Positions 1-10,523 of a stretch of DNA of 64,000 nt are shown here, piece after piece. The stretch is taken from contig JAGKQI010000038.1 of NCBI GenBank assembly GCA_018806915.1, forward strand, positions 1 to 64,000, given 5' to 3'. Under the pieces are notes generated by a model. The model did not search any database, had not been told where the DNA came from, and saw only the letters and a list, made by a program, of their open reading frames with translations. The position numbers were made by a program, and so were the translations under genes. Each line of letters starts with the position of its first letter. Position 1 is the first letter of the stretch. Source of the stretch: Phytophthora colocasiae (Eukaryota; Oomycota; Peronosporomycetes; Peronosporales; Peronosporaceae).

Positions 1-1
1 C

Positions 2-241
2 AACTCTTCGGATAGCAGCACTTCAGCACCATCGACAGGCTCTGACCAGCGCTCCTTCCAGCTGAGGTTTGTGTACAACAAGTGCCTATGCAGTTCAACA
101 TTTCTTTTCAGCACGGATCCAACAGTCGCTTCTAAATTTCACAACTTGCTGCAAGAATCTCTTGAACAAGACAAGAAGAACATGGTGACGTACTTTGATA
201 AGTTGCTCCTTGACGACGTTTTGACTGGGATTGAATGCTAA
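2..241 (+). CDS. 3' end of an unidentified ORF cut by the window edge
   Basis: An open frame enters from the left edge and runs 79 codons to a TAA ending at 241. The visible part is Ser/Thr-rich first, then a helical-looking, Lys/Asp/Leu-rich tail. I recognise no domain. It lies in a repeat-rich region, so it could be the end of a transposon ORF or of a host gene. The start and most of the gene are outside the window. Confidence 0.3.
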   Translation, partial: NSSDSSTSAPSTGSDQRSFQLRFVYNKCLCSSTFLFSTDPTVASKFHNLLQESLEQDKKNMVTYFDKLLLDDVLTGIEC

Positions 242-1688
242 CAAATAACACTTTATCGACAAAGATAAAGAAGATCATGGTGACATTCGTTTGGAAGTTG
301 CTATCATAAAACCAGAGGAGGTGCGAAAGATATTTTCATTATCAGCTACATGAACCACACATGTGAGACCTACGCCATGTCTGGGTGGTATTTTGAAATC
401 CCTGAGGTACTGTAACTTCATAGTAACGGAGTTGTTCTACTTCCAGTTATTGTCGACAGCAGTCCAATGGGCACATACTCAGGAACTGAAAAGCCCACGC
501 AATGAGATGCGTATAAGCTACTTGCAGCCATGCAGGGTCGGAATCTTGATATGGATTTTCGTCTGAAACCGTAAAGTACCAAATTTAATCGCCTTGTTCA
601 TGTCGTTCCCAGTGGAAGTACCATGTTTCGAAAAGTGATCGCAATCCGTACCTTAGTGCCCTCAATTCCGATGGAGCGATCTCTACAATCGGAAACAGCT
701 AAACCAGGAAACGTAACGCGGTTGCTGCTGCTCTGTTCAGCGCCTTTATTGTATCTGGGAGCGCCCGACATGCCGATTGCAGGACCGAATCAGCAGGAGT
801 TATTTGTTGTTATGACGGTCGGAACGATCGGATCCTTCTAGTCGACTGTCGCAGCGGATGCTTGGAAAGAATTGCTCAGAGGGATCCACTGACGACGAGA
901 GGAGATACTCAAGTGTCCATTTACGCTGCGAGAATGACTGGGGCGATCGTATGGACTTATTCGTAGATTGAACGTTGAACGGACCATCGTATGGAGGCAG
1001 CTTCTCTTGGTCGTTGGACTTGAACCAGGTACTAGTGGTGCTGGCTGGTTGCTCCGTGATACCGCTACTGGGCTTCATTTTGCTGTTACACGTAGATCCA
1101 ACAGCCCAGACTGTCCCAGTGTTCGCCAGCCTCAACGTGGCCAGTAATCCTTAACTTCCAGCCATATACAGCGCCTTTCGACCCACCACTGGACTTTGGA
1201 GAGCGCTTTCAGCTCATTTGAAGATTGATGCAGAAGTCGAGGCGATGTGGCAACTTCTCATGTTTGAGAGCTGATGGCGAGTTCATAACGACAATGGACT
1301 CGAATGCTGTTCCAGCTATTGAAGGGCGAACTGGGTAGGCGTAGATTCGTGGCCGAAGACAATCGCTCTTGCTATATATGGCGTCTGGCGTTCATCGGAG
1401 GTTTGTTGATGACTCGAAACCTTTTCTTGTGTAGATCCTGGGTGCATCTGGGTGCATCTGGATTGCATCTTTCTGGGGAACTGAGTTAATGTGATGACTG
1501 TGGCGTTCAACGTATTTGAGAACCCGGAGCTACAGTTTATACATGCAAGTGTTTGCAGCTCATTATGTCATCACCATGTCATCAGAGTACTCACTACAGA
1601 ACACTATCTTTACGAGCTCCACTTGTATCACCAAAAGAACTGCATCCGACTCGACGAAGTGCGAAAGGCATGTCTACTTACCAGCAGG
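242..1688. other. Gene-free stretch, nothing recognised
   Basis: Only short overlapping ORFs on both strands, none with a recognisable domain or codon pattern. A short direct repeat of about 10 bp (GGTGCATCTG) occurs near 1440-1462. Probably decayed mobile-element sequence, but no ends or coding remnants can be named. Confidence 0.4.
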
Positions 1689-1868
1689 TATTTCTTCTCT
1701 TTCTCCACTCACCCACCATTTAACCATTGTCCAACGCACTGCACTTCTTCTTTCAACTTCCTCACCTGCACTTACTTGTGAATATTTCTTCTCTTTCTCC
1801 ACTCACCCACCATGTAATCATTGTCCAATGCTGTTAACAGTTCAGTTCTTCTTTCAACTTCCTCACTT
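1689..1868. repeat. Tandem duplication, period about 94 bp
   Basis: A pyrimidine-rich unit beginning TATTTCTTCTCTTTCTCC at 1689 recurs at 1783. The two units share the flanking CACTCACCCACCAT and TTCTTTCAACTTCCTCAC blocks with a few substitutions. It is a local two-copy duplication with no evident coding role. Confidence 0.75.
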
Positions 1869-1885
1869 CAAAACCTGCGTAGTCG

Positions 1886-1985
1886 GACGCAGCCCAATGT
1901 TAACTGACCCCAAGGCCTTCAGCTTCCGGGGCTCACATGCGCCCTCCGCAACGTTTCGGGGTCAGTGAAGCGGCTGCGGGATGGC
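1886..1985 (+). repeat. Diverged fifth copy of the conserved block found in repeats A-D
   Basis: The segment running from GCCCAATGT through GGGGCTC.ATGCGCCC to GGGATGGCAA aligns, with many substitutions, to about 12670-12770 in copy C and 17275-17375 in copy D, and to the reverse complement near 3960-4050 in copy A. It is the only part of the A-D repeat I can see here. Preferential conservation of this block fits a functional core; see the finding on tRNA-like boxes. Confidence 0.45.
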
Positions 1986-2129
1986 AATGTAAAAAGCATG
2001 GTAATGTATCCCGAAGTAACGGGTATAGTTTACAGGATGAAAAAACCACAACGGCAAAAATCAAGCACTATCCAGTCTCGACATTCGTTCTTGAATATCC
2101 GAAGCAATACAAATCCGACCTGAGACCTC

Positions 2130-3162
2130 GTGAACACGGCTTGGGACTGGAGTCAGAAAAGAGAAACCACCGAAGAGCAGAAGATTGCAAGCTGTGGTCT
2201 TTCAATCGACGTAGTTCGTATTACTGGACGGATTGATGCAGTTGAAGACGATGATGCACTTTTTCACCCCCGCCGGCGTTTACAGGTGGACGAGGCCGAC
2301 AGTGAGTCAGAAGATAGTGAGCCCGATACATGCCGTAGAACTCCACAAGCAAAAGCCAAACCCACTTCCAAAGCCACCGCGCTTCCACCCAGTTACGAAG
2401 GCTCAAAACATTGCGAAGGCTGGTGTCGTTTGGGACCTCAATAAGGCTTGGGAGGAGTTTATGCTATGCTCGACCGGACTAACTACGACAGGCCTAACGA
2501 AGCTTATCTAGTTCAGTGGTGTGATGATAGACATCGATATTGTGCAGCATGGGTTTGGGCCAGATCGTTGTTGGAAGACGGCTTTGGAAAGGAAATGCTA
2601 AGGATCGACAAGTGGAAAGACCACTTCGCGGAGTTGAGCTTATACTCAGTTTAACCAGCGTTTCCCTTCAGCATTTTAACTTCGGAAGACAATCAGTGTT
2701 TCTTCCGTGCAATTCGGAATTGCATGTCGCATGAAAGGTAGGCTGGATCTTGTCACTTTGGAGCAAATAAAAACGTTTCAAGACCATAATGATGATGGGG
2801 ACAATGGTAAAGAAGGCATTTCAAGTGAGGGTATAAAGAAGTTTACTGGAGTTCTTACGGAAAAATCGGGCCTCGTTAATAGTGCAATGTTTTCAGACAA
2901 AACAAAGTCAAGCACTCACTCAATAGCATCGAAGATGTCTTAAATGTCCACTTCTCCCTGAATTGTCTGCGTGGTAGGTGCTACATGCAGGAAAGGACTG
3001 AAACATTGCTTTGTGTTGCAAGTGGGCAAAGCCACTGAGGAGCGGCGCATCTTCGATCGATGGTACGAAGGCGGAGAAGATGATGAGTTTTACGAAGAAC
3101 CACTATCCAACTTGGTGTGGCTACGGCGTTGCAACTTCATCCGTCGTGTGGAACGCACGTAA
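2130..3162 (+). pseudogene. Cluster of decayed ORFs, one chromodomain-like; unidentified
   Basis: Overlapping open frames suggest one old coding region broken by frameshifts. The first part is acidic with an SESEDSE-type run. The piece at about 2448-2654 contains YLVQW followed by an aromatic and acidic pattern that weakly resembles a chromodomain. The piece at 2971-3162 is acidic and ends in an Arg/aromatic-rich stretch. Copy A of the repeat family follows directly, and the corresponding position beside copy D holds a piggyBac transposase, so a transposon origin is plausible. I do not see piggyBac motifs here. The function is unknown. Confidence 0.3.
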
Positions 3163-3364
3163 CCAAGGTCCCGCGCAAAGGTCAAGAAAAAGACGGCTTT
3201 GAGCAATGGCAGTAGCGTATTGAAGCGCGCAGAGTGATCGTAGGTAGCAAACGATTTAGTAGATTGCATTCCGTCACTATCCTCGGCAAAAAAGACCACC
3301 ACCATGTCATCGTTGAACTACGAGATAAATCGTCTAGATCAAATTCATTGCCCAGTTTTCTCTC

Positions 3365-5516
3365 GCTGTTTTCTGGCAAAGGAAACCTACGATTAGTTTC
3401 AACCTTGTACAAGCTCAAAGAACACTCTGATAGTTGCGGAGATAGCTGCGGAAAGAAAAGTCTTGTGCGGCCAGGTCCCTGGATCGTTGTTTCGGAAGTA
3501 TTGGCGAACAGAGCTGAAGTGCACCCATTATTAGTGCTGTGTTTACATTGTATACTTAATTCAAGACTATTGGTCCAGAAGCAATGTTGTTTTTATTTTG
3601 TCATGGCACAATTATTATCCCACTAAAATGTATACTGACAAAATTTATAATTGGGTTGACTGGGAAATAGTTGGCCATCATTGATGTGTTTGTTTTAGAT
3701 GTCAAGTGGGTCAAAGTTTGCTCCAGTATCAAGATTTTCGTCATCTCACCTACAAGTTACGCCATCTGGCAGCCACCATTACGGATGCTTTTCATCATCA
3801 ATGTAGTCGTGCACTGTTTTCTGGTTATATCCAGTATAAATGGTAAGAAGAATCAGAAGAGTATCACAATGTTTTAGCCACCTTAGTGACATTACGGTGG
3901 CTAAGAACAACAAAAATTTACCGCTCAGTGCATTGATTACACCTATCACCACGCAACCCTTTGCCGTCCGTAGCCACTTCACCAACCCTAACACGGTGCG
4001 TAGGCGCATTCGAACCTAAGCTGAGTGCGTTGTGATCCGTGACATTGGGCTATGTCTGGCAGCGCGGGTAAGCAAATGAGCCTACAGGTGAGCGGAACAT
4101 CTAAACACAAGCACTGTTCGACAATTCAGTCTTACTCTTCTGATGGATTTTGTAAATACGATAAAAAGCTTTGCGTTGATGACCCGTGAAAAAATAATCA
4201 TGTTGAATGCACATGAATTGATAATTAACGCTACTGCATCTCGACCACCCTAACTAACAGCAATACCGTACTCTCAGTGCGGCACAAGCAGGAAACTCTA
4301 CGATCGATCTCGGCTGCAACGTTTAACACTCAATTTAAAGACGACCAGCGGTACGGTCTTGCCGCAACATCCACCAGCAGTAGGCTCACATCGTCGTGGT
4401 GGTATTGTTTGAGGTGTGGGTGGGGGGAGAGGGACGGGGGCGAGGGGTCACCAGCTCGCACCGGTCAAGCACATTTGGTACGAATCCTTCAGCCAATCAA
4501 CAACACGAATAGCCATTGTTGCAGCACGTGGTTGATATGGCACAACATGGCAAGCAGTGCTTACCAGAGCAACTGGAGGAAAGCGTGCTGATGGCACGAA
4601 AACAGTATAAGCCTTGTAGTCATCATCGAGATCTCGCCCTTGTTGCGTTTGAGGTTGCCCACTGACTCATTCTAGATCAAGCAGCTCGTTTTCCGTGAGG
4701 AAGTACCCGCAGCATCGCCGAAGAAATGCTCGATGGTTTGTTGCAAACAGCGAGCATCATTCCTGAAAATTAGTACCGGCAGGTGGCTGCAGCCAATCAG
4801 CAGAACCATTGCGCATGGCGATCGATGGCGAGTCGTGATCGTTGCCGCGGACAGCATGGCAGATAGCATGGTTCACTTTGGTGTATAGCGTCTCGTCCGT
4901 TGTGGATGCCAATAGGTGGATAATTCTTCAGCAGTGTTGCGAGCATCATGTCGAAGAGCGTGGATCGACGTGGTGTACGGAGAGCAGGATCATAGCTCGA
5001 CTGTGATCCAGTTAGCTGGAGGAGGCGGGTGTTTTACGGCGGCTGGCAGTACTGCGACTCGTGTCGTGGGGGAGGGTCCGTGCAGATCCAGGAAAGTTTG
5101 GAAATGAACTGTGTTTGCATTTTTGGCGCGTTTGAGATCATATCACTGCATCTCCCTTGACTGGGCCAAGATGAATGTGGGATTGAAGCTACGAGCCAAT
5201 CAGCGTGTCAGGATTTCGGAATGCATTCTGATTGGCTGACTCGATCAAAAGCGAAGACACTGGGCGAAAGCTTGGACGTTGAAGTCCACATTTCGCGCGC
5301 GAAGATCGTTTGGATTCTATGTTGAAGTCCAAGATCTCCCAGCCAATCCGAGTGCATTCCGAGATCCTGACACGCTGATTGGTGTAGTCAAGCGACGGTT
5401 CAGGATTTGTCTTGAGAACCTTTTCTGGTGACCTTTTCTTTATTTTACTCAAAAGTGACTATTTATTGTGATTTTGATAATCGATATATCAGTCAGCAGA
5501 GACAAAGCATGTCTAT
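3365..5516 (+). repeat. Repeat family copy A (outer left arm)
   Basis: This segment is nearly collinear with the reverse complement of copy D (15858-17988). Similarity starts at TGTTTTCTGGCAAAGGAAAC, at the 3' end of the piggyBac-like coding region in D, and runs past the palindromic TAGCCACC motif near 3878-3912, the tRNA-like block, and the internal stem-loop at 5196-5382. After the D match ends, A still matches B and C to about 5516. Copies differ by many small indels, so the duplication is not recent. No intact gene is present. Confidence 0.8.
5196..5382. repeat. Stem-loop with ~40-bp inverted ends in copy A
   Basis: CCAATCAGCGTGTCAGGAT at the left end is repeated inverted at the right end. 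Inner sequence also pairs (TTGGACGTTGAAGTCCA against a related block), around the palindrome TTCGCGCGCGAA. The same unit is present in copies B, C and D. It may be a small TIR element (MITE) that predates duplication of the host repeat. Confidence 0.75.
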
Positions 5517-7489
5517 CGCCATTACGTTGTATGAGGCACGTCTTGTACATGCCGCTGTTAGTCTTGACGACAAGCACGGAAGGCAATTGAGTTAGGGATG
5601 AGTCACTACTAGCGAAAACCTTTTTTCAGCTTGTGTGAGTTTACTTTGTTTTTATAGTGTAGCCAAATTGGCTGATGATTGGTAAATATATTTGCCCTTG
5701 AGCTAACGTTAATGTTTCCTTAGGAATATGACACTTACCGCAGTACCGTATGTACCACAAGCTTGCACGGTACTTCTGCTAACGCTAAAAAAGTAAAAAA
5801 ATAAATAAATAAACCAGAAGAATGCGTGACATATCCTAGCCGCCTGCATAGTGCATGTCGTGTGGAGGTGTTAGGAAAAGTAAAAAGCGAATTTGATGAT
5901 TTATGGAGCGTCCAAAATACACGTTAAGTGTATCGAGACATGATCTGCTCAATGATGATGTGGCTGGATCGTGAAGAACTTCTCCGAGATGTCTGCACCG
6001 CTTGGACTTGGCGTATAGAGATATAGCTAATCGCGCATGACCTTAAGTTAGTTAATATTCGACGCTACCACCTCCATGCTTTGATCGGTTGGTAGATATA
6101 GCTCGAGGAGGTAGGACATCATATGTCAGGTCAACGGGTTGGTCTTCAAACCATTCTTGATGACCGATAGTAAACACATTTATCGCACAGGCATGGTTGC
6201 CAGACATCATCAAACCGTCGCTTGTCTGCAATGATATCCACCTCGTTCATCGCGATGAACAACTCCTCAACACCGTTGAGATCACCGCTCAAACCTCTTT
6301 CGCAGTGCGCCTCAATCGTGAAAGCAGCCTTTCGGGATCAATAGACGGATCCCGACGCAGCCAAACCCAGTGGTTCCACCTGGCATCAAGTTCTTTTCCG
6401 CTTTTTCTCATCAATGAAATCTTTCAAAAACACCAGCCGTCTGCGCAACATGTCCCGATCAATCTTGAAACCAAAAGTAATAATGTATGTTAGGAAATAG
6501 GCTCCAGTGATTTACGGTTGTTATGATGAGTACCTTTGAAAGTTCCATACACAGATCGAGCCAGCGAATCTCATCCAGATGAAGTTATGCTTGCAGGCGT
6601 CGTCTCCATCCCAAAATTCGCAATTTAGAAGAAACATCTCGCTTTACAGGCAAACTCTCGACGAAGTCATCGACATCATGCGTAGAACAACGATTGTAAC
6701 TGCTGTATTTCTAAATTGAGGAAGTTAGAAGTACTTGAATTCGTTCATTTGGGCCAATACATTACGCTGCCTTCCGCTGAAACGCACACAGGAAGTAGAC
6801 TGTCGAACTTGTAGACCTCTTGTGGCAGCTGTAATGGTACGAGACAGAGAGAAATGGAGTACCTTCGGTTCCGTCGCTTCCCACCCCCTGGTAAATCTAT
6901 TTCAGTTAATAGTTGGTAGCTGATCATGGTTCATGCGAGTATGTTAGCATAGTTGCGTACTACATAACGCCTTAGTTTTCTTCTTAACCTGATTGGATCT
7001 AGGCGGGTATCCCTGGCCCGAAGGTCCATTGTCCTATCCATTTTGCAGAGTGGAAGTGATGGAGGGGAAGGGAAGGGGGAGGGGCGGTCGCGTCGGAACC
7101 CATCAGATGGATGCTTTCCGATTCCCGTCATGCCGATTGGGGCCTACATTCACCCATCACCCAATCCCTTCGGCGCTGGAACGTGATAGTTGCCCAATAG
7201 CCTCGCCAATGAGATTAGGTGTGGTGCTTTAGTTGGGTATACAGTTGGCTACGACGAAAAAGTGAATAAAACATTGCGCCTACCGTGATAAATCTTCAAC
7301 TAATTGTTTGTCATGCGGGCGGTTCCAAAGCCCTCGCACTAAACTAATGAGGATGTACTTAACGTTGGTCTTAAGTTTATTTACATGCGACGTACAGGAG
7401 GATTCGGCGTGCTCCGTACGTAGTTCTACTATAGATGTTCCGGATGGTGGATCCAGGACTAGGCAATACTGACAAGCAGGCACGCACCA
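5517..7489. other. Gene-free stretch between copies A and B
   Basis: No domain recognised on either strand. A 98-codon + strand ORF at 6197-6493 and a purine-rich tract around 7055-7090 stand out only by composition. Low-complexity A/T (AAATAAATAAATAAA-like) occurs near 5795-5815. Probably decayed repeat sequence. Confidence 0.4.
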
Positions 7490-9295
7490 AAAGTCGATCT
7501 CGGCTTCACCGTTTAATTCTTCAATTTGAACAGGATTCCTGACAAACCCGGGAGGATAGTGAGCAGTACCCTGACCGACGGAGGCTCAATCCGCCGTGGT
7601 GGTGATTGTAGCTGAAGGGGTCAATGTCTCCAGTCCAGTCAAAGAATTCGGTAGAAGCCTCTTTAGTAAAATCAACTACCCGAATAGTCATTGTTAACAG
7701 TTCGCGGTTGATATGGCACAACATGGCAAACAGTGCTTACCAGAGCAACTGGAGGAAAGCGTGCTGATAGCACGAAAAACAGTATAAGCTCTTGTAGTCA
7801 TCATCAGAGATCTCGCCCTTGTTGCGTTTGAGGTTGCCCACAGACTCCATTTCTAGTATCAAGCAGCTCGTTTTCCGTGAGGGGAAGTACCCAGCAGCAT
7901 CGCCGAAGAAATGCTCGATGGTTTGTTGCAAGCAGCGAGCATCATTCCACCTGAAGGTGGTACCGGCAGGTGGCTGCAGCCAATCGGCAGAACGCATTGG
8001 CGCATGGCGATCGATGGCGAGTCGTGATCGTTGCCGCGGACAGCATGGCAGATAGCATGGTTCACTTTGGTGTATAAGCGTCTCGTCCGTTGTGTGGATG
8101 CCAATAGGTGGATAATTCTTCAGCAGTGTTGCGAGCATCATGTCGAAGAGCGTGGATCGACGTGGTGTACGGAGAGCAGGATCACAGCTCGACTGTGATC
8201 AGTTAGCTGGAGGAGGCGGGTGTTTTACGGCGGCTAGCAGTACTGCGACTCGTGTCGTGGGAGGGTCCGTGCAGATCCAGGAAAATTTGGAAATGAACTG
8301 GCCGTTTGCATTTATGGCGCGTTTGAGATCGCTATCGCTGCATCTCACTTGACTGGGCCAAGATGAATGTGGGGTTGAAGCTACGAGCCAATCAGCGTGT
8401 CAGGATTTCGGAATGCATTCTGATTGGCTGACTCATTCAAAAGCGAAGACACTGGGCGAAAGCTTGGACGTTGAAGTCCACATTTCGCGCGCGAAGATCG
8501 TTTGGATTCTATGTTGAAGTCCAAGATCTCCCAGCCAATCCGAGTGCATTCCGAGATCCTGACACGCTGATTGGTAGTAGTCAAGCTGACGGTTCAGGAT
8601 TTGTATTGAGAACCTTTTCTGGTGACCTTTTATTTATTTTACTCAAAAGTGACTATTTATTGTGATTTGATAATCGCTATATCAGTCAGCAGAGACAAAG
8701 CTTGTGTCTATTACCATGGCATGGTAATGCTGGTAAAGCTTTTGGTAATCTCTGGATTGACCACCAGGGTTATCGTTGTGGATCATAGACCGTCGCTTAC
8801 ACATACATTCTACATATGAGAAGTTTTGCGGTGATCCAGTTATTACAAGCGTGTGCTGTTCAAAGGACCAAATAGCATTGATTTAGAGTATACCCGAAAA
8901 AACCTTGTCGGAACGAGATACTCGCGGAGATCGGTTCGAGCTAAACAATCGTTGAGGTATTCATTTGGATACATTCTGACGATCTCCTTGATATCGATTT
9001 CAGTTCACTCAGAATTAGGTTTCTACTTTCGACATCGCTTCTAGTTAGTTTTCTGCATGGCCCAATAAATCTTGGCTTCAAACCCCGGACAGGAAAGTGC
9101 TGGTTTCTTCAGGCTCCCCTTTCACCAAACTGAATCACTCATTACCTCGTAGATAGCTTATTGTTGCTCTGTTGGGTAACAATGTCGGCTTGTAAATAAA
9201 GGCTGACCAAGTTTCAGTTGCTACTGGTTTCGTGTACGGGGAGAAGGTTTTTTAATTGCATCTAAGGATGCAATATTCTAAATCACTGGTCGTGG
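7490..9295 (+). repeat. Repeat family copy B (inner left arm)
   Basis: It matches copy A in the same orientation from about 7490 (poorly at first, well from about 7690) and matches copy C inverted through to 9295. It extends about 600 bp further inward than A: the block 8690-9295 is shared only with C. The inner edge is sharp, ending ..CACTGGTCGTGG at 9295, against CCACGACCAGTG.. at 10524 in C. Just inside lies the palindrome TTGCATCTAAGGATGCAA at 9257-9274. No intact gene. Confidence 0.75.
8388..8574. repeat. Stem-loop with ~40-bp inverted ends in copy B
   Basis: Same structure as at 5196-5382: CCAATCAGCGTGTCAGGAT ends in inverted orientation around a TTCGCGCGCGAA core. It is almost identical to the copy A unit. 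Confidence 0.75.
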
Positions 9296-10523
9296 AATGC
9301 AGGGGACACACATGAGCGTTTAACCAGGAACATACCGGAGATATCAATAACGGCGCCAGAGGCTAAGCAACGTAAGCCGGGAAATAGGTAGTCGTCACTT
9401 TGACAGACAACTTTCAAAGCGTAATCGCGATTCTTTACCTTGTTCATGGTTGTTTATGTATTGTTTCAGAGTTGTGATCGTCTGAAGTCTTTTGGGCCAG
9501 TTGAAGCATCCTCAACGTAAACGGACAATCCAAGAAGTGGTCTCGTTAATGCATGGCTTTTGTGAAACTTACGAATTCTTGCTTCCGAAGGAACTATTCT
9601 TGTAAATAACAGACCTCCAGTCTGCAAGTATACTGCCACAATGGTGTGCGTTGGACTTCATATCGCCTGGAAATGTTGCCACTTTTAAGTTTTCAATCAG
9701 TTTTTGCTCGTTATTTCAACTACTACGTTTTGTTTTCATTTGAACTGCAAGGAGTTTGGCGCTAACAGCATGGAGTACCTCGTCGGACTCTCATAACGTG
9801 AGAGCAAACGCTGCAACCAAAACAAACCACTAACTACATGTATGATGGACGTCAACGTGGACATCTCCTCCGCTCCATCTCCATCGGAGGATCCGTGGGA
9901 CCAAGTGATAAACTGCAGTGGTTGCCATTCTCTTGCAGATCGTACTCACGTTTAAACCTCCAATAGCGGTACGCTCAAGGGACAAAAAACTTGTTGAGAA
10001 CCGATTTCCAACATAATACTTTTTCTAAGAATTTAAAACCGAGTTGATGGATTTTTTGTTTGAGCGCTGCGATGCTAGTACTCTGGAGTGACCTGGCAAA
10101 CATATTCAATGAAACGAGAGTAAACCAGGTCGGCTTCAACAGATGTATGCAATACCAAAGCGAATCTTGGATTTAATATTTATCACAGTGATCTCGTTGT
10201 TGATTTGGCCTACACTGATGAAGGGATAAAACCACAACAACACAATATTTTTTTATCTACCTTGGTTTCAGTCTCCTTGGATCATCCCATGGCCATGGCC
10301 CGTTACCTATGTAGGTTACGGTGCCTACCAGGATGATACAAAAAGCCAAAATTGATAAACTTCGTCTGATGCTTAAAGCGGGCGATATAGCTCATTCACC
10401 GCAAGTGGGCCGCACTAAGTCGTCAGCATTATTTAAAACTACCAACGCCTGTAACAATTGTAGAACATATCATCACTTCCGATAAAACGAAAGCCATAAA
10501 GCTCAAAGACTCATAACTGCTAG
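9296..10523. other. 1.2-kb spacer at the centre of the B/C inverted repeat
   Basis: This is the unique loop between the two inner arms. No ORF of note, no repeat match elsewhere in the window, no recognised domain. It may be the original target sequence between two insertions or the remnant of the internal part of a larger element. Confidence 0.5.

Noticed and set aside
6197..6493. 98-codon ORF between repeats A and B
   Set aside because: No recognisable domain, in a decayed repeat region, no initiator or supporting codon pattern.
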